The notes under the pieces: model-generated
Seen by the model: the letters and a program-made list of their open reading frames with translations, nothing else
Told to the model about the DNA's origin: nothing
Databases searched by the model: none
Part shown: positions 1-12,217 of the stretch, piece after piece
Position numbering within the stretch: position 1 is the first letter of the stretch
How the letters are laid out: each line of letters opens with the position of its first letter
Made by a program: the position numbers and the translations under genes
Source: Perkinsus chesapeaki
Taxonomy: Eukaryota; Perkinsozoa; Perkinsida; Perkinsidae
NCBI GenBank assembly: GCA_013115145.1
Contig: JAAPAO010000265.1
Location: 1 to 44,962 of the forward strand
DNA length: 44,962 nucleotides
Reading direction: 5' to 3'

Positions 1-368
1 AGTCCAAGTTTGGCGGCCCCTAGCGCCTCAAAGGCCGGGCCGCGACCATGGGGACTAGAAGAAGAAGAAGAAGGACCAGCCTTGCAAGGGGGAGGATCGC
101 ACTCATAGCAGCCATAGACCGTAGACCCACAGTCCTTCTTGAGCACTTCTTCATACCATTTCTTCCATATGAAAAATATCAATGGAGAGCCTGTATCGAC
201 CAAGGCTTCAAGGTCCTGGCCTTTCGATTGCATTTTGACTAGAGGGCGCAACCAGGTACCATCAGAGTCTTCTCTATCAAACACTATATCCAACCTCACC
301 AAATCATCACCCTTTACTGCTAGGGGGAATATGAGGAGTACTGCAAGGGGAATGAGAGACACTAGCAT
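1..368 (-). CDS. Pepsin-like aspartic protease, N-terminal part (cut by left edge)
   Basis: Read on the minus strand from the ATG at 368-366, the frame stays open to base 1. The first ~20 residues (MLVSLIPLAVLLIFPLAVKG) form a signal peptide. The mature part holds the first catalytic motif of A1 proteases, LVDTGSP, followed by FFIWKKWYE and a Cys-rich segment (CGSTVYGCYECDPPPC), then a run of serines. It closely matches the N-terminus of the gene at 1450-2565, and the shared DNA runs to about base 68, so the two are paralogues. Unlike that neighbour, this copy keeps the canonical DTG. Family knowledge: A1 proteases are bilobal secreted or vacuolar endopeptidases with one DTG/DSG Asp per lobe. 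The second lobe lies outside the window, so integrity is unknown. No intron is seen in this part. Confidence 0.75.
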   Translation of the reverse strand, partial: MLVSLIPLAVLLIFPLAVKGDDLVRLDIVFDREDSDGTWLRPLVKMQSKGQDLEALVDTGSPLIFFIWKKWYEEVLKKDCGSTVYGCYECDPPPCKAGPSSSSSSPHGRGPAFEALGAAKLG

Positions 369-1449
369 AGGTAGGTTAAATAGACGCTACGAGGTTGGTG
401 GAAGAAGACAACCTAACATCGAGGTACAGTAGACCAAGAACCTGCAGGCAACTAGCGAAACTAAACCCTCTCACTTACGACAAAGGCGAAAATTCATGTG
501 GATCTATTTAGCGACCGTATTTCTCCGTAGGCGAGCACATTGTCACGATCCGACTCGACTGTCCCGTCTATAACAGCACGTTATCAACTTGTATCATGCA
601 ACAAGTAGTGCATTCAGGCCACGTAACTCACGTGTAGTCTAACCGTCGGCCTGTAGCTGTACTAGTGTACATGCAACGGCCGCATAGCTGCAGTTGACAT
701 AAGCAGGAGGCATGCAGGGCCCTGCTACCGCGAGTTGGTGTCTCCCGAACAGGAGACAGCGACTTAATATGCGACATAGTGTCTGAAAGCCATTAGACCT
801 GATGGAGTTGCGCATGATCATCCTTAGGGAAGCCGCTCGTGATAGAGCACTGGATAGAGTTCGCCACCTCCTGGTCTCGCTTTTGCATAGAAGTGCAGCA
901 CTCTCTGCCCAGGCGAGATGTCCTTCTTCATTGTTTCGCTAGTTTGGTAACGCTGGAATGTTGAGTGGGCGTCGTTCGCTACAACACTTCCCCGCAAGTT
1001 TCGACATGGCATATGGGTCATATGATATGACCGCAAAGGTACACTTCCACAAACGTCGATCAGCCCATGTATTGTATCACCGCTTATCCTCGTGTTAACA
1101 CTGTTGCATATATAGCGTGATCCCTCAAATTTCCCAGATAGCTGCATCAAATTCGGCCGCTCTTAGCTAAGACATCACACATTAGGTTCTGGACGGGTTG
1201 CCATTGACAGCTATCATGCTGAACTCAAAAGACTGGAATGGTGGTACATCACATCACAGTGTAGTTTCATGGCATCATCGACAATGCATGGTGTTATGAA
1301 AATGAGGACACGTACTCTACAGATACTGTCTGTCAGATAGTATAGATCACCGAGGATTCGATGTGAACATATACTTATAATACACACGCAATCATATAAA
1401 ATCAGATCATTAGAAGCCCAGCCTGATAGTGAGAAGGTAATGGAAATTA
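369..1449. other. Intergenic stretch between the two protease genes
   Basis: No recognisable gene. Short open frames exist on the minus strand (824-1150, 108 codons from an ATG; 639-821), but neither shows a domain, signal peptide or homology I recognise, and composition looks non-coding. The promoter of the partial protease gene must lie in its left part, since both proteases point left. No repeat or RNA gene was seen. Confidence 0.5.
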
Positions 1450-2565
1450 TTACGCTCGAGCTCGAGCAAAACCTATTCGAGATTCTGGTGCCTCATAAAA
1501 ATAATAATATCCGATGAAAGCATTAGATCCCAAGATCCATTGCTCGACCTCGTGGAAAAATATATCCACGTAGCAACGGTTCCAATCGTCTTTGGTAACG
1601 ATATTGAGGCCAGGTAACTCCAGTGGTACTTCCTCGCCCTGGAGGCCTCTCAAATGAAATGTTATCGATGGCAAATACTTAGCTTTGGCGCATGATAATC
1701 TGTAGTGACCTGATTCCTCCTCAATAGCGACTCTCTTCTTACCAGAATCTCGCAGGAGCTTCAGGAATGTTCTTTTCTGGCTCAAGGGAACGCAGAGATG
1801 GGTAGTGCCTGAGTCGAGTGTAGCCCAGGCTTTCAGTCTCATCAGACCCTTCTGTTTTTTTCCAATCCATACACCCAGTAGCTGGACGAATTGCTCTTCA
1901 TCGTCAACAATTCTAACATACCCCAGCAGACCATCATATTTCGTTGGGTCCTGGCCGCCTAGTATGACTTCGCCAGTTGGATACTTGCCCGGTTTAGTAT
2001 ATATTGAGAATGAATTGCTTTCGATAAGGCGTTGTGGACGGGGTTGAGCAAGTAACTGTTCCATGATGGACTCGTATTCGGGAGCGTCTTCAACGGATCC
2101 TTCAAGGCCGAGTGAAGCCCATGCGTTGCCGACTCTATCTCCTTGCGTTACGTTGGATATCAAACCCACGTTGATACCTGTTGCAGTCTTAACGCCGGAA
2201 CTGACCGAGACAGTATGTAGAAATGTCGTCACTCTCATTCGATCGAGAAATTCGAAAGTTGTAGTTGGACCAGATTCACAAGGGGGAGGATCACACTCGT
2301 AGCAGCCATAGACCGTAGACCCGCAGTCCTTCTGTAACACGTCTTCATACCATTTCTTCCATATGAAAAAAGTGAATGGAGAATTCGTGTCGACCAAGGC
2401 GTTAAGGTTCTGGCGATCGACTTTTAGCTTAACCAGGGGACGTAACCAAATATCACCGGAATCATCCCTGCCAAAGAACATGTCCATTCTGACGGTACCA
2501 CCGACCGTCGTCCATATACTGCATATGATGGGTATCATTAGATGGATCGGGGGGCTTATCGTCAT
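1450..2565 (-). CDS. Pepsin-like aspartic protease homologue with altered first active-site motif
   Basis: Intronless minus-strand frame of 371 residues from the ATG at 2565; upstream in-frame residues exist, but this Met aligns with the start of the paralogue at 1-368 and begins the hydrophobic signal segment (MTISPPIHLMIPIICSIW). Length fits a single-chain A1 protease. The first-lobe motif reads LVDTNSP where the paralogue has LVDTGSP, so the catalytic Asp is kept but the invariant Gly is Asn. The second-lobe motif is normal (WATLDSGTTHLCVP), and the C-terminus has the expected late-lobe WILGSNAFIGYYY block. A Cys-rich insert (CGSTVYGCYECDPPPC) follows the first motif. Role: secreted or vacuolar proteolysis if active; the Gly-to-Asn change may reduce or abolish activity, so a binding or decoy role is possible. 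The fold call is firm; activity is open. Confidence 0.88.
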   Translation of the reverse strand: MTISPPIHLMIPIICSIWTTVGGTVRMDMFFGRDDSGDIWLRPLVKLKVDRQNLNALVDTNSPFTFFIWKKWYEDVLQKDCGSTVYGCYECDPPPCESGPTTTFEFLDRMRVTTFLHTVSVSSGVKTATGINVGLISNVTQGDRVGNAWASLGLEGSVEDAPEYESIMEQLLAQPRPQRLIESNSFSIYTKPGKYPTGEVILGGQDPTKYDGLLGYVRIVDDEEQFVQLLGVWIGKKQKGLMRLKAWATLDSGTTHLCVPLSQKRTFLKLLRDSGKKRVAIEEESGHYRLSCAKAKYLPSITFHLRGLQGEEVPLELPGLNIVTKDDWNRCYVDIFFHEVEQWILGSNAFIGYYYFYEAPESRIGFARARA

Positions 2566-4092
2566 GGTGTAAGCACGTAAACTAACTTGAAATCTACTAT
2601 ATGCAACTGAGCCATTCACTCATTTAGGGCAATCTAGGACCGGAAGTTGGCTCTTCCTGCACAGACAAGTCACTACCGATGGGCCTGTGATGGTCTACCA
2701 TACCACTAACCCACCGATGCCTTCTCAAGTTATACTAGCAATACAAAGTGTGAAAGCTTAACTAGCTGCTCTACCCATTCGTGCTCTTTTTTCGTTACGC
2801 TGGGACAACAGACTGTTGTCAACAGTGGATTGTAAACGGAAGCACACTCTTGCTACACGGAATCTGCAGTTAATCCCATTCCTGTACCTCGTGTACCTTA
2901 AAAGGCTGAATTCAGCAGTATCTAATCGTAATACAATTGATATTGCCCTTTAGCATCGGTATTCTCCTAAGCAACGAGTGGACATTCAAGGCACTTGTTA
3001 TGAATTATCAGCCCAACTTGGACTCGAGGGACCTTGGTAATCGACCTTGGTAAGCGCGGTTTCGGAAACCGAGACGGGAGTGAATCACTTAGAGGGATCG
3101 AGACAGGAAAAGATGTGCAAGGTGCGAGGATCCTGGAGGCGTGAGACCTTAGTTTAAAATCTATTTGATAAGTCTTTTCCGTCTAATATAGATTAGCTGG
3201 CCCTTCCGGCGGTCATGTGTGGAGAATGTGGTGTAGAGAGTAACAGGCTCCTAATGATCGTTATCCCGGCGGTGTTGAGTCATGTCTTTGTGTGAACTCC
3301 ACTTATGTCGGAACGTTGACACGCTCGCTACTCTCAGGTGGGCCGTTTTAGCGAAGCCTCGAGGTGGTTTACTTCTATGAACCCGATTCAGTCCTCTGTC
3401 TCATGCGTGCGGTGTCACGCTGTCCTCAGTTGACTTTATCAGCTTTTCAAGTTAAAACTCGACGGTTTCGATACACCAGCGTATTGGCCTGGAACTGTTG
3501 AGCTGAGGAAGTGCTAGGGTATATGAGCTGCTCCATGTCGTGCTGGAGACCAACAGGCCTAGTTACACGAAACCAAGCCCTGATCACGCTAACCAAGCAG
3601 TAGCGTTCTGTCACAGCGAGTTGAATATGCATGTGCCGGGAGTCGAACGTGAGTGTTTCGCAGAGCAGCCACGTGCTCTACCGACTGAGCTAGTTATTCG
3701 AGAGCGCAGTGACCAAAGGCTCATATCCCGCTCTGAAATCCTGAACCTTCTAGTAACATTCATCGCTCGCGCTGGGGCTCTGTGCTGTTCTATCTGTCGT
3801 ACACTTGTATGTCATCAACTCCCTGTCGGTAGTCTCACACAACTAGCAAGCTGCTCTGAGCTAAATCCTTCGAGGATGTTTCATAGCTTTTATATAATGA
3901 AATCTTAAAATTGTTGAAATTTGGGCTCCAAACATTCCCACACTGTATTCCTAAGGAATCTGCAGAAGCCACCTCAGGATATCTGAAGTCATTAGAGTGC
4001 CAACGGGGAAATAGGTCCATCTTTCAAGGCTATTGTAGGTAAGGCATCTGCATACAATCAGGCTTATTGTTGGTCCTGTTCATCCTCCTATT
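2566..4092. other. Intergenic region between divergent protease and helicase genes
   Basis: About 1.5 kb with no supported gene. It separates a minus-strand protease from the plus-strand helicase, so both promoters lie here. Its only recognisable content is a decayed tRNA-like sequence near 3634-3698. A plus-strand open frame at 3540-3908 runs across that tRNA-like sequence and has no domain, so it is probably chance. Confidence 0.5.
3634..3698 (-). pseudogene. Degenerate tRNA-like sequence
   Basis: On the minus strand the piece contains an A-box/D-arm (TAGCTCAGTCGGTAGAGCA) with a perfect GCTC/GAGC stem, and a T-loop/B-box (CGTTCGACTCCCGGCA) at the usual spacing. The anticodon stem (CGTGG...) finds no partner, the T stem pairs poorly and the acceptor ends do not match. 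It therefore reads as a tRNA pseudogene or the head of a tRNA-derived SINE rather than a working tRNA. Anticodon identity cannot be assigned. Confidence 0.6.
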
Positions 4093-7000
4093 ATGTCCGA
4101 TTTCGATGCAGCTTCCTACGGAGGTGATGACGATGATCTCTACGAAGATGACTTTGAAGCTACTGAAGGGAATGAGGTAGCTGGTGAATCCGGTGAAGAG
4201 AGAGAATTAGCGGTGGATGAAGAGAGACGTGGTCGAACTTCATGGGGTTTTACATTGACGGACGATACAAGTGCGTCTGAAGCCCTGAGGAATTGGGTGT
4301 CATATCTTCCTGCTGCTAAGATAGATTTAGTATCGGATATTGGTGATAGCAGAGGCATCTATGTGGTACATATGGAAAGCTTGCTCATAAACGTATTGCA
4401 AAGTGAAATGCCTAACTTCGAGACTCAGCCTATCTTTGCGAAGGCCCTGTTCTCAGTAGAGCGATGTCTGTCTATCCTTGCTGAGCTTAGAGGGACTGCT
4501 GGTATGAGATTAGTGTTCTTCGACTGTGTTGAAGTTCTGTACAGAACTAAATCCAGTGTATTCTGGACTCTTCGTGAGGCTCTACGTCTACATCTTCTGG
4601 CCACTAAGGGGAGTCTTGTGAGGGTATTCAAGGACTGGGTTAATGACCCAGACTGGGCAGCCTTTGTCGAGGAGCAAGGTGTTGCTTTTATGGTATGTGC
4701 TGATAATGATGTCCAATTCAATCCACCTGAGGATGATGATGGTAACTCGGTAATGCCGAAAGATATGGTACAAGTAGCATCAGGGTTGCTACAATGTCTT
4801 ATGCTGGATGTTGTTACTAACCATCAAATACGTGTAGCTATTATAAGTACTATGGAAAGGAGGGTTCATAGGCTTATGTCTGTTACAGTGGGCCCTGAGC
4901 GAGGCCATTCAGGGGTCCTGGCTCGGGTATCCCCAGTAGTTGAGGGGTTACTTGGCACATTAAATGACGAGGATGATGATGAAGAGGAAGAGGAGGAGGA
5001 TCCTCAGGCGTTCGTAGAGCAAATAGAGGGTGCAGTTAAGGATTATGTTGAGCAGTTCAAGCCAGATGGTGGTGTTCGTGGATTTATTACTCGCATTGGT
5101 CTGGAGCAAACCCTACAGGAATGCCTTAGTCTGGTGGAGGACAGTGGAGAGGAGGCTGGGCCTGTGGAACTTTGCCTTATATTTGGTAAAGTTATGGCGG
5201 CCTGTGAGGTACTTTTACAGCAGATGCCTCTTCATGCTCGATCACATTGTACCTTCACCGATGAGACATTCCCATTGGTAGCAACTGGTGATATTGCCAG
5301 TGCACTGGATGACTTCTTTGTCAACTGTCGATTGATTCTGACACCTCTAGCTAACTATATGAAGACGAACCCAGACTATATGGCTGGTATGGGGCTTAAG
5401 AATGACATATCTGATATGTTCGATTCGAGGCTTTTCCGTACTGTGTTCTATCTGGTCTTGGCCAACCCCAGTGACGATGGTGTCACATACGACCTTGGGA
5501 GGATCTTTGGTTTCCAAGGAAGCTCCCTGGCTACTTATCAGAAGTATTGGGCTTCTATAGTTGCTGACATAGAGTTCCCAGAGAACCTGGCTCATGCAGA
5601 AGATTCCCTAAAGGCTACTCTATCTGTTGAAATTGGAGTACCTTCTAAAGGTAAGGGCATTTCGAAGCATCTAAAGGATATTACCGCGTTCCTTTCAGAT
5701 GAGCTGCCAGCTCCGCCCGCAGATGCACCAGCACCTGTCCTTATACAGACAACAGTACCACTGGTTGATATGATAGTTAAGACAGCTAAGGACCCTAAAG
5801 GTAAGCTTTTGTTAGTTACAAGTTTGTACAAGTGCGTTAGTCGGACAAGCATTGACCAAGTTGGAGAGGGATGAGACGCAGGTTATTGGTGAAGAGCTGG
5901 AGGATGTAATAATGAGGCGACTCCTCGCATTTCAAACGCCATTCTTCAGTATCCTCAAGCGCAACCATTCGATTCGATAGATGCTCTATTGAAGAAGCAT
6001 GAAAAGGGAAAGTAATAAGGGAAGGTGTCCTTGGATTACATCGACGCGATTGTGTAAGGTATACAATGGATAGCAAATGGCTGGAGAAGCTCCCTCCACA
6101 TAAGAGGGAAGCAGCCAGGAAGAAGTTTGAGCTTAGAATGAAACAGCGTGGAATGTACTCGACACATATGTATTCCAAGTCCCTTGTTGGTAAGGCACTA
6201 GATGAGGGGGCTATATGGTATGGGGTTGATAGGTGCGGATAAGCTTCATCATCCTATAGTGATGACCGAGGAGGAGCAGAATGCTATGAGAGCCGCCAGT
6301 GATAAGAGCGCACAGAAGCTTAGCGCTAAAGCACAGCAGATTAAGGAGAAGAACGAGAGGCAGGCTGTAATAATGGGGGACGGCTGGCTAGTCTGGTGGG
6401 ATCATGTGGCTTAGCTGGACAAGCAAAACAACCGAGATAAGGAGCAAATGGAGCCGCTGCTGGTTAAGGCAGAGAGACTCGGAGATATGGGGGATAGGCC
6501 GCCTCATGAGATCGAAGGTTTTCTGTTAGATCTCGTTGCTGGGTAATAGCGTAGCTGTTGCTTTAGTGGGTTTATTTCCCGAGTCAGGTTTGGTAGAATA
6601 CTTGACAGTTTTGATGGTTTTAACGGCATCTCTCAATCTGTGAAGCTGCGTGAGAACCAAATCGTTGTTTTATTTGCTGTTATTGACAATCTTCGATCTG
6701 CCCTTAAGACTGTTGGCCGGACCTTGGAGATAGATAACTCTGATACGTAGGGCATGTAGACCTATCACTCTAGTCTAATCTTGTCTATTAGTTATGTGTT
6801 GGAGACGAGGCATTTGGTGGCTAGAAGCATGAAGTTGGTCTGTGATGTTGTTAAGTCCTTCGGTAAGGTGATGGCGGTGTTGGGATACTTGTGCCTGCCC
6901 ATCTATAATTGCGAGTTGAAATGTATCTCGTCGGAGTAAAATACTTCTGCACCAGTAACACCTCCACGTATGGGGAGGGGATTTACGGCGAGGTTGAGCG

Positions 7001-10000
7001 AGTCTCCGATTAGAGAGAAGGGAGTTTTTCAAAATTGGCAAAATCAAGGTTGATTTTGATGATGCTTAAGAAAGAGCTTGTCGGTTGTTGAAGAATTCTC
7101 AGAGCCCATGTGTATTGAAAGACCCGTACTGTACGGTATATGCTTTATTGGTTAGGCGGTGATCTTACACCGACTCATATAAAGAAGATCCAACAGCTAC
7201 TTCAGACCATTGGAGCCAAGAGGGTTAATAAGAACGTTTTCATATACTGGAAGCAGCAGAGGGTAATATGGTAGCTTTGAGAGGAGTTTGCAGAGAGAGC
7301 GGTATCAGATACCAGTATTGGAGAAGGAGATATCCGAGCTGGAGCAGGAGGCAGCTGCGTCTGCTAAGGCGGATAAGAAGAGTAAAAAGAAGGGAAAGGA
7401 GAGTCCAGAGGGAAAGGATAAAAAGAGCAAGAGCAAGAAGGTAGAGGGTTATGCTAGGAAGGGGGCGGGTGATGGTTGAGTTAGGGGAAGAAGGTCCCAG
7501 AGACGGCAGAGGAAAAGCTAGAGGCGGCTAAGGAGGAGTTGGAGGATATTGATGAATGCTACAGTGAAGTCAGGAGCAAGAAGGTTGCTGTCGATGTTAT
7601 TGGAAAGGACGAGTACCTCTTTATGCTATATCATATGGGACAGGTAACACAATGTGATGATGTGGTGGTGGTGCTGATGGTGTTATTGTAGGACTTGGAT
7701 AGACCAGTCGGTAAGAAGCCAGATGACCGTGTGCTGTTCAAGCCTGATGAATGGCAGAGGCAATTGTTGGATATAGTCGATAAGAAGGAATCTGCCTTGG
7801 TCAGTTGCGCATGCGTGCATCTTATTGAGAATACAGTCTTTTAGGTTTGTGCCCCTACTAGTAGTGGTAAGACCTTTATCTGTTATTATGCAATGGAGAA
7901 GGTCCTTAGACAGAGCCATGATGGAGTTGCGGTGTACGTGGCCCCCACCAAGGCTTTGTTAAATCAGGTATGACCTGCATATATGCCACCTGGAGCATCT
8001 GTCATCTTCCTGTTAGGTCTCTGCGGAAATCTATTCTCGTTTCTCCTCAAAGACGTACCCTAGCACAGTGCGTGTCGAATTGGCTGGTACATTCGCCAAG
8101 GAGTTCTCACAATACCCTATGACATGTCAAGTAAGATGCCGCCCCTGGGATTCGAACCTGCGACCTTCTTCTCCACTTAGGTCCTTGTAACCATCCCGGA
8201 AGTGTTTGAGCAGATTATGTTAGCACCCTCCCAGGCGGAATGGGTTAAGAAGCTCCGCTATGTTATCTTTGATGAGGTTGGTTCTGTCGCCATATAGCTG
8301 TCTGGCCTTACTACTGGCCTTAGGTGCATTGTATTGGTGAAGCGGAGAACTCGGCAGCATGGGAGCATCTGATGCAGCTAACTCAATGCCCGTAAGTGGA
8401 CGCCGTTGCAGCTGTTGAAGAGGAGGAGGGTGTTGGTGTAGGTTCCTCGCCTTGTCGGCTACTGTGGGCAACCCTAAGGGGTTCTGCAAATGGTTGAATA
8501 ACGTGGCGGCATCCAACCACGGTCAGAAGGTTAATCTTGTTGAGTATAAGGAAAGATATAATGATCTTAAGAAGGTAAGGAAGATTCCTTACAGTGGCGC
8601 CATCATGCTTAACTTCAGTGGGTGTATATTTCCGGCTCGGGTCTGTTCGAGCTCCATCCTATCGCTTGTCTGACGTATCTTGATGTTAATGATGGCACTT
8701 TGCCATCTGATCTGGTCATGACGCCTGAGGAGGCAGCCGAGTGCTATGTGGCGTTGAAGGCAGTTATGTTTGATAAGAACAAGGATAGGTCGGAGAAGGA
8801 TAAGGTAATTGGAAAGCCATCAGTTGGTCGGAAGGATTCTTATTATTAGGAGCTGATCAACACCCTTATGGACCCTCTAGAGCCGAAGACCTTCTTCAAG
8901 TTCGTCAGGGGATGCATCAACAAGAGACAGTTCAGGTCGGTTATCCTCTCCTCACTGCTATGGTGAAGTTGTTATTGCAGATGGTATGAGAATGAACTGA
9001 GGGCGGCCCTGTCCACACTGCTGAAGGAAGGCGTCTGTGATGTTGATGACTTCAATGAGCTTGTGTCGATATTGCGTAACCCAAGTGCTAGAGGCAACCC
9101 GATAGAGGAGAATAAAAAGTGGAAGAAGGTCTCTGGTAGGCTATGCTGGGGTGGTGGGAGTTGTTGATCTGATGGGGCTTTGTTGTTAGGCGAGGAGGAG
9201 GTCCTCTCGACTGAGGCATCATCAGATGAAGAGGGAGAAGAAGAGGAGACAGCCTCTACTGCGAGCAAACCTAAGGTGGAGCATTTAGCGCCACAGTAAT
9301 GCCGGTCGTGGGAATCGAACCTGGGTCGTCTGCATGAGGAATTGTTCAGCCTATCCGAGTTGGGCCGTGATGCTACCTATCTCCGACCAGCCCGTACAGT
9401 CCAATTGATCCGAGAGCTTCAACAGCTCAACCTTCTACCAGCACTTATCTTCAATTTCGATCGTCATGACATCATGGTGAGTTGAGGAGTTCTGATGCAA
9501 TTAATGAGTTGGTGTTTGCCAGACCATGGTGAGGCGATGCACACAGTACCTGGCTAAGCAACAGTATGCTAAGTACCATGGTAGTGAGGAGAGGGATCAT
9601 AGAACTAAAATGGAGAATAAAAGGCGGATGGAGGTATATAAGAAGAAGCTGGAACAAGTTAAAGTGATGGAAAGAATGGTATGAAAATATAGGGGTATTG
9701 TGGGGAGGAGGGAGACAGTTGATTGTGTGCAGAAAGCCAATGATGAGGACTTTGACCAGACGGTCTTGGATGAGTTGGTCCCGAAGCCTATACCAGTTGA
9801 GGAGGAGTAATAGCGGTGACGCCTTAGCTGTTATGACGTTGATGGTAGATATGACCCAGAGTTCTACTTCTGTGGAGTTAAGGCTATGAGCGATCCTGAT
9901 GTGGAGGAGCTTATTAAGAAGTTGGAAAGAAAGTAATGAAGTGGGGGAGGTTGTAGAATAACAATGTTGTTGAAAATGTGCGTAATCGTCAAGACTGCTA

Positions 10001-12217
10001 TTATGGTGGATCCGGCGGGTGCGCGTCCGAATGCAGTATTGAAGAGGGTGTGCCTTTCATTTCGCTACTTCGCCTACCTCAGGACTACTATACCAAAGAT
10101 ATACATTGATGCATTGAGGAGGGGTATAGGTATGCATCATGAGGGGTTACCATCAAGCTTTAGGAAGACAGTAGGGGGCATCCAATCAACCTCTGGAGAA
10201 TCTTACCGTTATTGTTAGGTAGAGATCTTGTTCCGTAAGGGATTCCTTCAAGTCGTTGTTGCCACTGGTACTTATACAATTATGCGTTCCCACCGCATTT
10301 CCGTTCACCTTAGGTACCTTGGCTTTGGGTATTAACATGCCGTGTAAGGCAACAGTGTTTGCTGGCTCATCAGTGGAGCTCAATGCCTTGATGTATAGGC
10401 AGATGGCTGGACGTGCTGGTCGAAGAGGTTTTGATTTGGTAAGCCCGGGGAGGAGTTCTGTGGGGTATAGTGGCCTTTTTTCAGTTGGGTAATGTTATCT
10501 TCTATGACTTACCATTCAGTGATATTAGACAGCTGCAGGGTAGTCACGTGCCCTATCTAAGAGGAGATTTCTCACTTACACCAACACTGGTAAGGAGGGG
10601 AGTGAGGATCAGGTGATGGCTGGTATTGGTGCTGTTAGGTGTTGAGGGCTATTCAGTTAAGGCAGCGTCTGAAGGCAGAAGGTAGGTTGACGGTTGAAGC
10701 TGATAGATCTATTATGACAATGATAACGAAGGCCTTGTATAGCAGCGAGATGAATCTCACTAATGAGGTAAGTTCTAGTATGATTTGAGGGAAATATGGT
10801 ATGAATTTTTAGACTGTGGTCCTATTCCGTTATACGGTGGACTTCCTTTTGAGAGAAAAGCTTATCCGTCCCAATGGCGATCTCATTGGCCTAGCTCCAG
10901 TGGTGACAGCTCTGTTCGAGAGGGAGCCTGATAACCTGGTAGGATAGCAGCTGCTGCTTTGAATAGTGTTTAGTGTATGTTATTAGGTACTTCATCGCTT
11001 GCTAACCATGCCTGGTTTGGAGGATATTATTAAGAGATGGAAGAAGGAGGAAAGGAAGGCTGATGAGACTACACATGCTACGTAATTGATTCACACTACT
11101 ACAACAACCAATGTCCTTTCCTGACGATGTTTCTGTGGAGATGGGAATCCTTCGTAGACTTGTTGGTTTGTCTTATTCTGTATCATTGCTAAGGGGCGGC
11201 GGACAAGCTACGTTATGTGCCGTTTGAGTGTCGATGTCTATCATTGGAAAGACTAAGTGTTATTGCTTCATTATTAGGTATAAGCTATTACAAGTCCTTT
11301 CTTGGTTCATATTACCATGGCCTCAGCTAAGGCACAGCAAGGATAGGGTAAGCCACCAGCAGCAGCAGCAGCAAGGGAGTAGTATGGTAGCTCTATAATG
11401 GTTAAATAGGTTATCGAGAAGAGGCAGAGGCATCAGCCTACGGCGAGTTGTCCAGTTCTATACGAGAAGGATTTGGAGCCAGAGTTCAGGGATCTGGTCC
11501 CGAAATATAACACTGCTGTTAAGGACGAGCTCCTTCGGATGGTAGGCTGCTGCTGGCTTTAGCCGTCTGCTGTAATGGTTTTGGTAGGCTGTTTTGAACT
11601 TCAAAATGAAGGGTAAGGTTTCTAATGATGAAGCATCATTTGAACTACCCTTCACTCATACTGAATACAGAAGGTCATTCGGTGAGGACATATGGGCGGA
11701 TGATTCGGAGGTTATGAGCGCATTTATGAACCACAGAGTCAAGTGCACAGTACGGAGTCCCTTCAGGTGGGTCAAGCAGCTATCCTTCCTCATTACCAAG
11801 ATGTATTGTTGTCCTCAGCGCTCTAGGTGGATCTGGAGATGAGTTCGAATCTGCCCAAGAGCTTATTCGTAACTGCCGTCCAGGATTCTCCATGGACCTC
11901 GGCAAGGTGCCATGCTCTCCATTCGGCGATGGTCTCTTATCGAGCTACATAACTGACTTCTTTGTACACGGCCGGTTGGAGTTCCTCCAGAAGGATAATC
12001 TTTTGGGGGCATCGGAGAGCTGGAAGATCGTCCATGAGTGGGTTGAGACACTAGAGGTAGTAGGCGCTGACGCTGGACCAGAATGGTGTGCCTGTGTTAG
12101 TGGTTAACAACAGTGTTGGAAGCTATGAAGCAGTTTGATGCACCAACGCTTAAGGAGGTTGTTAAGGACCTTTATACGACATTGGATAGGAAGCTTTATG
12201 AGGAGGGTAGCAAGTAG
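4093..12217 (+). CDS. DDX60-like Ski2-family DExH RNA helicase (many short introns)
   Basis: The ATG at 4093 opens a 570-codon first exon with an acidic head (residues ~10-45). It then matches the DDX60 N-terminal domain ([23 protein letters not shown]; a segment around [11 protein letters not shown]). Helicase core across later exons: motif I APTSSGKT (~7854), Ia [10 protein letters not shown] (~7945), II DEVH (split by an intron at ~8276), the family-typical [17 protein letters not shown] (~8452), then [26 protein letters not shown] and motif [14 protein letters not shown] (~10400). The C-terminal domain continues to GSK-stop at 12217. A Lys-rich low-complexity stretch lies at ~7370-7450. 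I joined exons over clear GT-AG introns, e.g. 5801-5840, 6190-6232, 6367-6414, 6543-6587, 8131-8180 and 9296-9349. Known: DDX60 is a cytoplasmic RNA/DNA helicase tied in animals to antiviral RNA sensing; other eukaryotes carry homologues of unclear role. Some exon edges are unresolved, so a small lesion cannot be excluded. Confidence 0.85.
8131..8180 (+). other. 50-nt intron made largely of a reversed tRNA 3'-half-like sequence
   Basis: Clean GT-AG intron in the helicase gene; removal joins MTCQ to [11 protein letters not shown] in frame. Its antisense strand carries GCAGGTTCGAATCCCAG, a textbook T-loop/B-box, with flanks that resemble the 3' half of a tRNA. The insert fills most of the intron. 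Confidence 0.75.
9296..9349 (+). other. 54-nt intron containing a reversed T-arm/B-box-like sequence
   Basis: GT-AG intron in the helicase gene; splicing at the CAG ending at 9349 joins VEHLAPH to LSELGRD in frame. The antisense strand reads CCCAGGTTCGATTCCC, sharing 16 nt with the sense strand of the intron at 19339-19393 in a different gene. Confidence 0.7.

Noticed and set aside
3540-3908. 122-codon open frame
   Set aside because: Runs over the tRNA-like sequence, no domain, no splice context; probably chance.
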